NCBI GenBank assembly: GCA_017440405.1
Contig: JAFSHG010000061.1
Span: 1 to 34,469 of the forward strand
From: Clostridia bacterium
GTDB lineage: Bacteria; Bacillota; Clostridia; Christensenellales; CAG-138
Reading direction: 5' to 3'
DNA: 34,469 nt
Shown: positions 8,558 through 15,824 of the stretch, one piece after another
How the letters are laid out: each line of letters opens with the position of its first letter
Position numbering within the stretch: position 1 is the stretch's first letter
Notes under the pieces: model-generated
The model's input: only the letters and a program-made list of their open reading frames with translations
Databases searched by the model: none
Told to the model about the DNA's origin: nothing
Position numbers and translations under genes: made by a program

Positions 8558-8592
8558 GTATGAGAAAAAGAAAGGAGTGTCGGAATGTATGA
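8554..8592 (+). CDS. Candidate 12-codon coupling mini-ORF between gerAA and gerAB
   Basis: ATG 8554 overlaps the gerAA stop as ATGA, and the mini-ORF's own TGA (8590-8592) overlaps the gerAB ATG (8589) as ATGA. A strong AAGGAGG SD (8537-8543) precedes it by 10 bases. The encoded peptide is very basic (MSMRKRKECRNV). It may carry ribosomes from gerAA to gerAB rather than yield a functional peptide. This is inferred from sequence layout only. Confidence 0.3.
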   Translation: MSMRKRKECRNV

Positions 8593-9716
8593 ATTTGCGT
8601 GAGGGCAGGGTGGGAAACGGCGAATGTGTGTTCACCCTGGTGATATCGCTCTGCATGAGCGGACTTTTTGTATTTGAATCCATAGACGCATATACGCACG
8701 GAAACTCCACTTACATATCGTTGCCCATAGCGTGTATACTGGCATTTTCAGTATTTGCCGTGGGGATTTTTGCCATGACTCGAAGCAGGAGCAGTGACCT
8801 TTGCGCCATGTGTTCGTATGCGCTCGGAAAGACGGGGGCTGCCGTGGTATGCGTTTTTATCATCGTCATCATACTTGCGTGCATAAGCACACTCTTAAAT
8901 AAATTTTTAAATGTTATGTACAGCTACTTTTTTCAGGATGCATCATATTATTCCCTGGCGGCATTTTTCCTTGCAGTGCTGGTTGTGTTTTCCTGCATGG
9001 GCTTTGAGACCGTAAACAGGGCTGCAAAGGTGCTCGGGGTAGTGTTTCTTGCAACTCACATACTTTTGCTTGTAAATTCGTTCAGCAGCTATGAAACATA
9101 TAAGATTTATCCCATAGCAGGTGACGGTATGAAGTCCATGCTTCGTTTTGCCTTTGAATCCGGGATACTTTTTTTACCGGGGTTTGTGTCAGCACTCATA
9201 ACGGCAAAGGGAATGCACGGAACGCACAATACATCGAGGATAGCAGTGAAGGCACTCATTTTTACCGTCATAATCTGTACGGTGACACAGCTTTTGCTGG
9301 CATTATCATATCCTTACGACGATATTGCAAAGCTCTATATGCCGCTATACAGAATGAGCATGGTCACGGGTGAGGAAAACTTTTTAGTCCGACTGGATAA
9401 GATAAGTGCGTTCATATGGGTGGCTGCCGCACTTTTAGCTTGCAGTTATTACATATACAGTGCATCGCTTCTGTACTGCCGCTCTTTCCGTCAAGTGGAT
9501 ATACGACCTGCATCGTGCAGCTTGAGCGTCATTGTGATAATGTTGTGTCTGTTGTCGCATTCGGAGAAGAGAGGCGCATTTTCGTGGCTGAACTTTGTGG
9601 GCGACTACGGGACGCTTCTTTTGGCAGTCCCCATAATTGCAGTGTCTGTGATAGCAATTATAAAAAGCTGCATACAGAGATCTTCACTCGGGGAGGTGGG
9701 CCATGCAAATATTTAA
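8589..9716 (+). CDS. gerAB: GerAB/GerKB-type spore germination permease
   Basis: This is a 375-residue polytopic membrane protein (about ten hydrophobic segments) of the APC-superfamily endospore germination permeases. B subunits bind the germinant. The family layout is present: an N-terminal GNGECVFTLVISL segment, ~10 helices, and a LDKISAFIWVAAALLACSYYIYSA segment in the position of the typical R-D-F-IW motif. I chose ATG 8589 because AAAGGAG (8571-8577) lies ~11 bases upstream; GTG 8577 would overlap that SD. The 3' end overlaps gerAC by 14 bases. Sequence divergence from well-studied GerAB proteins is considerable, so the germinant type is unknown. Confidence 0.85.
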   Translation: MNLREGRVGNGECVFTLVISLCMSGLFVFESIDAYTHGNSTYISLPIACILAFSVFAVGIFAMTRSRSSDLCAMCSYALGKTGAAVVCVFIIVIILACISTLLNKFLNVMYSYFFQDASYYSLAAFFLAVLVVFSCMGFETVNRAAKVLGVVFLATHILLLVNSFSSYETYKIYPIAGDGMKSMLRFAFESGILFLPGFVSALITAKGMHGTHNTSRIAVKALIFTVIICTVTQLLLALSYPYDDIAKLYMPLYRMSMVTGEENFLVRLDKISAFIWVAAALLACSYYIYSASLLYCRSFRQVDIRPASCSLSVIVIMLCLLSHSEKRGAFSWLNFVGDYGTLLLAVPIIAVSVIAIIKSCIQRSSLGEVGHANI

Positions 9717-10917
9717 GCGAATAAAAAAGCCCGTATGTTTCTTGCTTATTTTAGTCAACACCCTTTCTTTGTGTTCGTGCCTCGGTGCCGTGAGCCTTGA
9801 AAAATACGGATATGTGCTCACCATAGGTTTGGACACGGGCAAGCGGTATAAGTACAGCATATCATTTCTTATGGAAAATGAAGTTGAGGAGTCCGAACAG
9901 AAGACGGCGTCAAAGATAAACATCATAACGGCAGAGGGCGACAACATATACGATGCCATATACATAGCCGAGTCGGGGTTGCCGTACCGACTGAATTTTT
10001 CACGCACAAACTACATCGTGATTTCATACGAGATAGCGGCAAACGATGAGATAATGGAGCTTTTTTCCACCTCATGGGCGATGCTGAAACTGAGAACGTC
10101 CGCCAACATGATAGTAGCAAATGCAACCGCAAGCGAATTTATAGAGGGATTAAATTACAGTTCTTCTGTTAATGCCACAAAATTAGAGAGCAATCTGATA
10201 GACTTTTACGAAAACGAAGGATTAAGCTCCATGATGAGTATCACGAGCTTTATGTCCGCCATAGAAAGTTCAAGATATGATGCCGTTTTGCCGCTGGGCG
10301 GTACGGATACATCGGTGGATTCGCCTCCCGAGAAAGATTCCGATACCACGGAGGGGTCGGAGAGAAAGGGCGGTATGATATCCTACACTCTGGGAGCTGC
10401 ACTGTTTTCCGATTCCGTATTGTGCGGGGTGTTATCGGGCAGAGAGAACCAGATACTTTTGCTCATTCAGGGAAAGCTCAAAGGTTCTGTGATTCAATTT
10501 ACCAGAGCTGACGGCACCAAATACAGCGTGAGAATAGGAAATGCAGAGTTGCCTCGCATAAAGGTGGATTTATCGGGGGATAAAATAAGGCTGCATTACT
10601 CACTGCTTGTATCTGCGGTGCTTGAACAGGACAATTCTTCAAAAGTGGTGGAAAAAATGCGTAAAGAGGGCAAACTCACAGAAGATATGGACATGCAGAT
10701 ACGTGAGTTTTTGCACTCTGCGTGCAAGACCGTCTTTGAACAGTGCCGTGATGTGGGCTGTGATGCGGCAGGAGTGGGAAAGTCCGTTTGCAAGGAGTTT
10801 AAAACCGTGAAAGAGTGGGAAGAATTCGATTTCAGAAGCAGACTTTCGGATGTGGAATGTGATTTTGATATAAGAATAGAGCTGGCGGATATATATGTAT
10901 CCACCTACCCGGAGTAA
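9703..10917 (+). CDS. gerAC: Ger(x)C family spore germination lipoprotein
   Basis: The 404-residue protein has a type II signal peptide with lipobox LCSC and the modified Cys at position 26. The Ger(x)C fold follows: an N-terminal domain starting LEKYGYVLTIGLDTGKRYKYSISF, and the conserved C-terminal domain with a helix DMDMQIREFLHSACKTVFEQC and ending in VECDFDIRIELADIYVS. A short acidic Ser/Asp/Glu linker (~205-225) separates the domains. C subunits are anchored on the outer face of the spore inner membrane and are needed for receptor function. The SD GGAGGTG ends 6 bases before ATG 9703. The start lies inside gerAB, so the genes are translationally coupled. Confidence 0.9.
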   Translation: MQIFKRIKKPVCFLLILVNTLSLCSCLGAVSLEKYGYVLTIGLDTGKRYKYSISFLMENEVEESEQKTASKINIITAEGDNIYDAIYIAESGLPYRLNFSRTNYIVISYEIAANDEIMELFSTSWAMLKLRTSANMIVANATASEFIEGLNYSSSVNATKLESNLIDFYENEGLSSMMSITSFMSAIESSRYDAVLPLGGTDTSVDSPPEKDSDTTEGSERKGGMISYTLGAALFSDSVLCGVLSGRENQILLLIQGKLKGSVIQFTRADGTKYSVRIGNAELPRIKVDLSGDKIRLHYSLLVSAVLEQDNSSKVVEKMRKEGKLTEDMDMQIREFLHSACKTVFEQCRDVGCDAAGVGKSVCKEFKTVKEWEEFDFRSRLSDVECDFDIRIELADIYVSTYPE

Positions 10918-10920
10918 TGT

Positions 10921-11082
10921 ATGGTTTTGTATTTGATTTTAGCCGCAATTTGCATAACATATGACATACTGTACGCACTGCACAGTATAAAAAAGCATAA
11001 CGGACGTGCAACCGTGGGGGCAATACTGCTTGCGTCATTTACCGCCACGGTGGGAGTCCTGTATTTTATTGCACTTCAATAG
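10921..11082 (+). CDS. Small two-helix membrane protein, candidate germinant receptor D subunit
   Basis: A 53-codon frame begins 3 bases after the gerAC stop, with GGAG at 10911-10914 as SD. The product has two hydrophobic helices (residues ~2-18 and ~32-51) separated by a short basic loop (HSIKKHNGRA). Small two-helix D proteins encoded in or beside ger operons modulate receptor activity in Bacillus species, and this protein fits that description in size, topology and position. There is no diagnostic sequence motif, so the assignment rests on context. It is the last gene of the operon and converges with pnuC, whose stop is only 8 bases away. Confidence 0.6.
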   Translation: MVLYLILAAICITYDILYALHSIKKHNGRATVGAILLASFTATVGVLYFIALQ

Positions 11083-11089
11083 CGGACGA

Positions 11090-11785
11090 TTACATGTCGC
11101 ACGCCTGCTTTTTTTGCATACGCTTCCAATTTATGAAAGTGTAAATATCATTTATGAGGAATGCAAAGAAGCATATGATGACGGAAAGATACGATATGTC
11201 ATTTCGGGCAGCCAAGAACCAGAGGACTATGAGTACAACATCGTTTGCAGTATATGCGAGTGCAAAATAGGGGCTGCGGCGAAATACCAAGGCGGACGCA
11301 AAGAAACTGGTGGAAACAGAGAAGGTACTCGGCAAAAGGCTTGCCGTTCCGAAAACTTTCAGTATGAAATAGAATGCGACAGTAACAATCACCGTGAGGA
11401 TGGCTATGATTATAAATTCTGTGGGCTTTATTCTGTTTACACTGACCTCGGCTTTGTTGCCCTTATACGGATGACGCAACCAGGATACGAGAGAAAATAC
11501 ACACATGGGCAGCGACATACCCATATATGTGAGCATTTCTCCGTAATATCTGCACTCCAACGAAATTAAACTGTATATGGTACAGAAAACAATCATGAGA
11601 ACCTGTCCTGCGGGATTACCCTTTGAACAGAATATGAGTGCCGTCACGCCGATAAGGGACGCAATGAGTGTGTGAAAACCCGTCCTGTCAAAAAGCATGA
11701 AGGATGAAATAATCATGAGTACGGAAACTGTCCATATTATCTTCTCTGCGGTACTGAAATATTTCAGCAGTGATTTTTCTTTCAT
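11090..11785 (-). CDS. pnuC: PnuC-type nicotinamide (riboside) transporter
   Basis: The 231-residue membrane protein has about seven helices. Family features include SKGNPAGQVLMIVFCTIYSLISLECRYYGEM (~53-83), SWLRHPY (~100), and the C-terminal FLINDIYTFINWKRM (~209-223), which matches the PnuC N-D-x-Y-x-x-x-x-W pattern. PnuC proteins take up nicotinamide riboside or related B vitamins by facilitated diffusion, and trapping depends on cytoplasmic phosphorylation. No NadR kinase is adjacent, so the substrate cannot be fixed. The start has a GAGG-type SD just upstream (minus strand). It is encoded opposite to the ger operon and its stop nearly abuts the ger end. Confidence 0.85.
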   Translation of the reverse strand: MKEKSLLKYFSTAEKIIWTVSVLMIISSFMLFDRTGFHTLIASLIGVTALIFCSKGNPAGQVLMIVFCTIYSLISLECRYYGEMLTYMGMSLPMCVFSLVSWLRHPYKGNKAEVSVNRIKPTEFIIIAILTVIVTVAFYFILKVFGTASLLPSTFSVSTSFFASALVFRRSPYFALAYTANDVVLIVLWFLAARNDISYLSVIICFFAFLINDIYTFINWKRMQKKQACDM

Positions 11786-11911
11786 CCTCTACCTCAAAAA
11801 AATAGACATCCGCAAGCACATCTTAAAAAGACATATGATGTGTTGACGAATGTGTTTTCGTTTTTTTGCCCCAACACGGCAAGAACATGATAGCATGGTG
11901 AGACTGAGATT

Positions 11912-12103
11912 TCAAGTCTTATTTCTGCGTTTTTTATACCCGTGGCAGTTTTCATGAGACGGGCATGAGTTGCAATCACAGCCGCATGAGGATTTACCGT
12001 TCTTTTTATTGCGTATGAGATTTACTGCGGTAAGAAGTATGCAAGCACAAAGAATACATATGATTATTATATTTGCCGCATTTTCCGTGAGCCAATTCAA
12101 CAT
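11912..12103 (-). CDS. FeoB-associated Cys-rich membrane protein (orphan)
   Basis: The 63-residue product has one membrane helix (~9-29) followed by a basic linker and a Cys-rich tail (SCGCDCNSCPSHENCH). This is the layout of the FeoB-associated Cys-rich family (PF12669), which usually sits beside the ferrous iron transporter genes feoA and feoB. None is present in the window. ATG 12103 is chosen because a GGAGG SD (12117-12113, minus strand) precedes it; the longer upstream frame lacks one. A role in iron or redox sensing at the membrane is only inferred from the family. Confidence 0.75.
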   Translation of the reverse strand: MLNWLTENAANIIIICILCACILLTAVNLIRNKKNGKSSCGCDCNSCPSHENCHGYKKRRNKT

Positions 12104-12156
12104 ATAAAAATACCTCCATGGGTAGAATTTTAGCACATGCGGAATACGTATTCAAG

Positions 12157-12200
12157 TAAAAGGGGCGACTCCCCCGAAAAAGAGGAGTCGCTCAACCTTT
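12157..12200 (-). terminator. Intrinsic terminator after the SASP genes
   Basis: A GC-rich inverted repeat (GGGCGACTCCC near 12163-12173, GAGGAGTCGCTC near 12182-12193) is followed on the minus strand by CCCCTTTTAC. It closes the transcript of the two SASP genes. Confidence 0.8.
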
Positions 12201-12215
12201 TTGAACGTATAGGCG

Positions 12216-12434
12216 TTACTTCATCATGTTTCCGCCTGACTTATCCATGTTCTGCTGAGCGTAAGCTATCATGCGCTTTACCATCTCGCCGCCTACAGAA
12301 CCTGCTTCTCTGGATGTGATATCTCCGTTGTAACCCTGCTTCAAGTTTACATTCATTGAAGATGCAGCTTCCATTTTGAGATTCTGGAGTCTGGATTTGA
12401 GTTCAGAATTGGACTGTGTGTTTGAACTTGACAT
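12216..12434 (-). CDS. Alpha/beta-type small acid-soluble spore protein
   Basis: This 72-residue SASP has the KMEAASSMNVN segment around the expected germination protease (GPR) cleavage site (~20-30) and the DNA-binding signature LTSREAGSVGGEMVKRMI (with ITSREAG here, ~39-55). These proteins coat forespore DNA, protect it from UV and heat, and are degraded by GPR at germination. A GGGAGGTGA SD precedes ATG 12434. It lies 39 bases downstream of a second SASP gene on the same strand and is followed by a strong terminator. Expression is normally sigma-G dependent; I could not place a convincing sigma-G promoter. Confidence 0.95.
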   Translation of the reverse strand: MSSSNTQSNSELKSRLQNLKMEAASSMNVNLKQGYNGDITSREAGSVGGEMVKRMIAYAQQNMDKSGGNMMK

Positions 12435-12473
12435 TTAGTTCACCTCCCATAGTTATTTTTGTTTACTCAACAC

Positions 12474-12671
12474 TTATTTAAGATTATTTTCGGCATAAGC
12501 TATCATACGCTTTACCATCTCACCGCCTACTGAGCCTGCTTCCCTTGATGTAAGGTCGCCGTTATAGCCCTGCTTCAGATTTACATTCAGTGAGTTTGCA
12601 ACTTCCATCTTGAAGTTGTCCATAGCCTGCTTTGATTCAGGTACGAGAACTCTGTTACGTCTGCTTGACAT
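12474..12671 (-). CDS. Alpha/beta-type small acid-soluble spore protein (second copy)
   Basis: The 65-residue product is closely related to the downstream SASP across NVNLKQGYNGD and TSREAGSVGGEMVKRMIAYA. It differs at the N-terminus, which is basic (MSSRRNRVLVPESKQ). The GPR-site segment is KMEVANSLNVN. ATG 12671 is preferred over ATG 12677 because the AGGAGG SD (12686-12681) leaves a proper 9-base gap rather than 3. The tandem arrangement suggests local duplication followed by divergence of the N-terminal arm. Confidence 0.95.
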   Translation of the reverse strand: MSSRRNRVLVPESKQAMDNFKMEVANSLNVNLKQGYNGDLTSREAGSVGGEMVKRMIAYAENNLK

Positions 12672-12904
12672 TTGCATGTTCCTCCTTTCTTGCTTTCTGG
12701 TTTTAATCTGCCCAAGGCAAAAAAGTTTATACGCATTTTCAACAGGTAATATGTAGATAACATTCCAACCGCATAAATACTTTATTTTTCAAATCAATTT
12801 TTTATTTAATTTTTTATTTGAATGTTCCCGTCACACAGCTTATTTATTCAGAATAGTATAAAGTAACACGAATCAGAGTGAAAAATGAGTTATGGGAGGA
12901 TAAA

Positions 12905-13672
12905 ATGGAACCTTTTGTCAGCTTAAATAACATAAGCCATGTGTATCAGGACTTAAAAAGCGAAACATATGCTCTTTGCGATATCAATCTTTCCATATCA
13001 AAAGGTGAATTCATAGCTATAATAGGCCCGTCAGGTTGCGGTAAAACAACACTTTTATCTATATTGAGCGGAATGATAGAACCCACACAGGGTACAGTCA
13101 CCGTAAACGGTCGTCCTGCGTCTGAATGCGATGTGGGGTATATGTTACAGCACGATCACCTCTTTGAATGGCAAACCATTGAATCAAACGCCCTTTTGGG
13201 GCTGCGTGTACGGCACAAACTGAGCGATGAAAACAGAAAATATGCCCACGAACTTTTGACACGCTACGGACTGGAAGAATTTTGTAAAGCCTATCCCACT
13301 CAACTTTCGGGAGGTATGAGACAGAAGGCGGCACTCATACGCACGCTGGCTTTGCGTCCCGAGATGATGTTGCTGGATGAACCCTTTTCGGCACTCGATT
13401 TCCAGACGAGGCTCACCGTAGCAGATGAGGTGGGGAAAATTATTCGCTCCGAGGGAAAAACTGCCATTTTGGTTACGCACGACATCACCGAGGCAATATC
13501 GCTCGCAGATAAAGTGGTGGTGCTCTCAAAACGTCCTGCACGGATTTTGAAAATACATGATATAGACCTGCCCAGCAAAAATTCGTTGGAGCGCAGAACC
13601 GACCCCGGAGCAGGTGAGTGGTTTGACATATTGTGGCGGGAACTTTATGAAGGGAGTGTTGATGAAAAATGA
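12905..13672 (+). CDS. ABC transporter ATP-binding protein, nitrate/sulfonate/taurine (SsuB/TauB) type
   Basis: The 255-residue ATPase has Walker A GPSGCGKTT (~41-49), Q-loop MLQHDHLFEW, signature LSGGMRQKAALIRTL (~135-149), Walker B MMLLDEPFSALD (~155-166) and the H-loop VTHDITEA. It energises uptake by the adjacent permease. ATG 12905 is chosen because GGGAGG (12894-12899) precedes it; the upstream GTG 12878 lacks an SD. It overlaps the permease gene by four bases (ATGA). No substrate-binding protein gene is present nearby, so the substrate (sulfonate, nitrate, thiamine precursor or other) cannot be assigned. Confidence 0.93.
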   Translation: MEPFVSLNNISHVYQDLKSETYALCDINLSISKGEFIAIIGPSGCGKTTLLSILSGMIEPTQGTVTVNGRPASECDVGYMLQHDHLFEWQTIESNALLGLRVRHKLSDENRKYAHELLTRYGLEEFCKAYPTQLSGGMRQKAALIRTLALRPEMMLLDEPFSALDFQTRLTVADEVGKIIRSEGKTAILVTHDITEAISLADKVVVLSKRPARILKIHDIDLPSKNSLERRTDPGAGEWFDILWRELYEGSVDEK

Positions 13673-14469
13673 AAATATCACAGGCGCACGAAGATTTTTT
13701 GCGCAAACATAAAAGGAAGCAGCTCTTTATACGGTTTACGAGATACATGATTCTTATAGTATTTTTGGCTTTATGGGAAGTGGCCGCTCGCACGGGCATT
13801 ATAGACCCTTTTATAACGAGCAGTCCTTCGGGCATTGTAAGCACTATTGTGAGGCTGTGGCGTGAGGATAACCTGCTCATGCACATAGGCGTTACCATGT
13901 ATGAAACATGTATGGGCTTCATATTGGGCACTGCCATTGGTACTTTTATCGCCGTCTTAATGTGGTGGAGTGATACACTTTGCAAAATACTCGACCCATA
14001 TCTCGTGGTTTTGAATGCTCTGCCGAAGATTGCATTGGGGCCATTGCTTATAGTATGGATAGGCTCGGGGACGGAGTCCATAATTGTAATGGCACTTCTC
14101 ATATCACTTGTGGTTACTATAATGACTGTGCTATCGGGTTTTGTGGAAGAAAATTCACAGAAAAAGCTGCTCATGGACACTTTGGGTGCTACCAAACTTC
14201 AACTTTTCTTCTATGCCGTGCTGCCGTCTGCTGTTCCCACCATTGTGTCGGCACTGAAACTCAGCGTCGGAATGAGCTGGGTGGGAGTCATAGTGGGCGA
14301 GTATCTGGTTTCAAAGGCGGGACTCGGATACCTCATAGTGTACGGCGGTCAAGTGTTTAAGCTTGATCTTGTAATGGCAAGCATCGTTATACTCTGCATT
14401 TTAGCGGCACTTATGTATTACGCCGTGGCTGCCATGGAAGTTGCCCTGCGCAAGTGGAGAACGAAATAA
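13669..14469 (+). CDS. ABC transporter permease, SsuC/TauC type
   Basis: This is a 266-residue inner-membrane permease of the BPD type, with about six helices. It carries the EAA-loop ALPKIALGPLLIVWIGSG (~116-133) that docks on the ATPase, and the SVGMSWVGVIVGEYL segment (~203-217) typical of the nitrate/sulfonate/taurine/bicarbonate group. The N-terminus is basic and cytoplasmic. It is translationally coupled to the ATPase (ATGA overlap). The absence of a neighbouring periplasmic-binding-type lipoprotein is unusual for this family. Confidence 0.93.
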   Translation: MKISQAHEDFLRKHKRKQLFIRFTRYMILIVFLALWEVAARTGIIDPFITSSPSGIVSTIVRLWREDNLLMHIGVTMYETCMGFILGTAIGTFIAVLMWWSDTLCKILDPYLVVLNALPKIALGPLLIVWIGSGTESIIVMALLISLVVTIMTVLSGFVEENSQKKLLMDTLGATKLQLFFYAVLPSAVPTIVSALKLSVGMSWVGVIVGEYLVSKAGLGYLIVYGGQVFKLDLVMASIVILCILAALMYYAVAAMEVALRKWRTK

Positions 14470-14530
14470 AAGTCGAAAAAAAGTTTAAAAAAGGGTGATT
14501 GGTTCATGAACAGTTCATATTTGTATGTTA

Positions 14531-14727
14531 GTATACAAGCGTATTGAGGATGACTCCTCCTTAATGCAGAGATTTGACTCCTTTTTTCATTACTGTTGTC
14601 GATGTGTCCAAATGTCAGAACAGTCGGCGTTGCCGAAGACATGTACAACAGTTAAGTTCGGAGTTTAACACGACTCCGAATGATCATCACTGTTCTTGGT
14701 GATCACATCCTTTCAAAAGTTTTATAC
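14531..14727 (+). ncRNA. Structured non-coding RNA with 6S RNA-like architecture
   Basis: The two ends, 14531-14552 and 14706-14727, can be aligned over 22 bases each: a 5-bp end stem, 2 bp, an internal loop, then a 7-bp stem (GAGGATG with CATCCTT). Inside are a long single-stranded 5' side (~14553-14592) and a terminal stem. The terminal stem is CTGTTGT/ACAACAG plus ATGTGTC/GACATGT, capped by TCGGC-GTT-GCCGA. The 3' side carries an 8-bp hairpin (TTCGGAGT/ACTCCGAA). A closing stem, large central bubble and terminal stem in ~200 nt is the 6S RNA plan. A possible -10 (TATGTT 14524-14529) precedes it and a strong terminator follows. The 6S identity is inferred from shape, not sequence match. Confidence 0.45.
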
Positions 14728-14730
14728 TCC

Positions 14731-14767
14731 GCAAAAAAGGCACCTAACGCCAGGGTGCCTTTTTTGC
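14731..14767. terminator. Strong bidirectional intrinsic terminator
   Basis: A perfect 14-bp inverted repeat (GCAAAAAAGGCACC at 14731-14744, GGTGCCTTTTTTGC at 14754-14767) has a 9-base loop. It can end the non-coding RNA or ABC operon on the plus strand and the ROK kinase gene on the minus strand. Confidence 0.92.
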
Positions 14768-14791
14768 ATCATAAAAAGTTTGATTAAACAG

Positions 14792-15718
14792 TTAAAAAGC
14801 GAATGCAGCTCCGAGTGCTCCTGCCTTGTCGCCCAGTTCTGCCGCACATATATCGCACATGGGCTTGAAAAAGCATTTTTCTTCTGTCATTTCACGCAAG
14901 GGCTTAAAAAGGAAATCGCCTGCAAGACTCACACCGCCGCCGATGACTATTCGCTCGGGGTCGAGCAAGCACATGTATGCGGAAAGTGCGCTTGAGAGCG
15001 CATCAACATATTCAGCAAACGCTTGCATGGCAAGTACATCACCCGACTTTGCTCTTTCCGTGACGTCACGGGCGGTGAGACTTTCATCGCCGCAAATGTG
15101 CCTGCCGAGTTTGGCAAGGGCGGTGGCAGAGCATAAGACTTCAATGCAGCCCCTGTTTCCGCATGTACACATCCTGCCGTGCATGTCCAGTGTCATATGC
15201 CCGAGTTCCGTACCACGCATTTTGCCGCCGCGGTACAGCTTGCCGTCTATTATTATACCTGCACCAACACCCGTTCCCAAAGTTATCATGCAACCCGAAG
15301 TTACACCTTGCAAAGCTCCGAGTTTCAACTCGCCCAGTGTGGCTGCGTCTGCGTCATTTAACAGTTGAAAAGGTATGTGCGAAAATCTGCTTTGCATCAT
15401 TTCCGTAATATGCACATTATGCAGACCTAAATTATACGCATGAATTATGATGCCGTGTTCTGTGTCCAGTGAACCCGGTGTGGCTATTCCCACGCCCTTT
15501 ATCTGTAAGGGGGTGGCTGAAAATTTGCGTGTCAGTTCCGTTATGCATTCTGCAAGCACATCACACAGCACATGAGCATTTTCTCCGTGCGGGTACGGGC
15601 GGTGAACATATGCGGCGCAATCACTGTTATTTGCATTTTCAAAAAAGGCGCAAGCCTCTATGTTTGTGCCGCCCACATCTATTCCTATTTGAAGTTTTTT
15701 ATCGTTTTCCATTTCCAT
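14792..15718 (-). CDS. ROK family sugar kinase (glucokinase-like)
   Basis: The 308-residue protein begins directly with the kinase fold: phosphate-binding GIDVGGTNIEA (~12-22), LNDADAATLGE with the catalytic Asp (~121-131), and GTGVGAGIIIDGKLYRG. The ROK zinc motif CTCGNRGCIE (~184-193) is present, and adenosine-binding IVIGGG lies near 262-267. There is no N-terminal helix-turn-helix, so it is a sugar kinase, probably glucose or N-acetyl sugar, rather than a ROK repressor. No clear SD precedes ATG 15718, so the exact start is uncertain. It stands alone, terminated by the hairpin at 14731-14767. Confidence 0.9.
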   Translation of the reverse strand: MEMENDKKLQIGIDVGGTNIEACAFFENANNSDCAAYVHRPYPHGENAHVLCDVLAECITELTRKFSATPLQIKGVGIATPGSLDTEHGIIIHAYNLGLHNVHITEMMQSRFSHIPFQLLNDADAATLGELKLGALQGVTSGCMITLGTGVGAGIIIDGKLYRGGKMRGTELGHMTLDMHGRMCTCGNRGCIEVLCSATALAKLGRHICGDESLTARDVTERAKSGDVLAMQAFAEYVDALSSALSAYMCLLDPERIVIGGGVSLAGDFLFKPLREMTEEKCFFKPMCDICAAELGDKAGALGAAFAF

Positions 15719-15824
15719 AATTATAAAAAATCAGCAGCATTCATGCGAACACTGCTTCATTTCGTTTGTAGGTTGTCCTTCTCCAAAAGAGTGCGCGGAT
15801 ACTCCTCCGCAAAAAATTCAACAA

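Noticed and set aside
11006-11569. A 187-codon plus-strand frame opposite pnuC
   Set aside because: It is antisense to a well-supported PnuC gene and overlaps the small ger-linked gene; its product has no family features.
11786-11911. An NAD-type or other riboswitch upstream of pnuC
   Set aside because: The leader has weak stems but none of the conserved blocks of the known pnuC-associated aptamers that I could recognise.
14418-14648. A 76-codon minus-strand frame overlapping the structured RNA
   Set aside because: It overlaps the permease end and the RNA's paired regions, with no SD and no family resemblance.
15783-15824. Terminator after hup (GCGGA/TCCGC stem)
   Set aside because: The stem is only 5 bp and the T-run is displaced by several bases, too weak to list.
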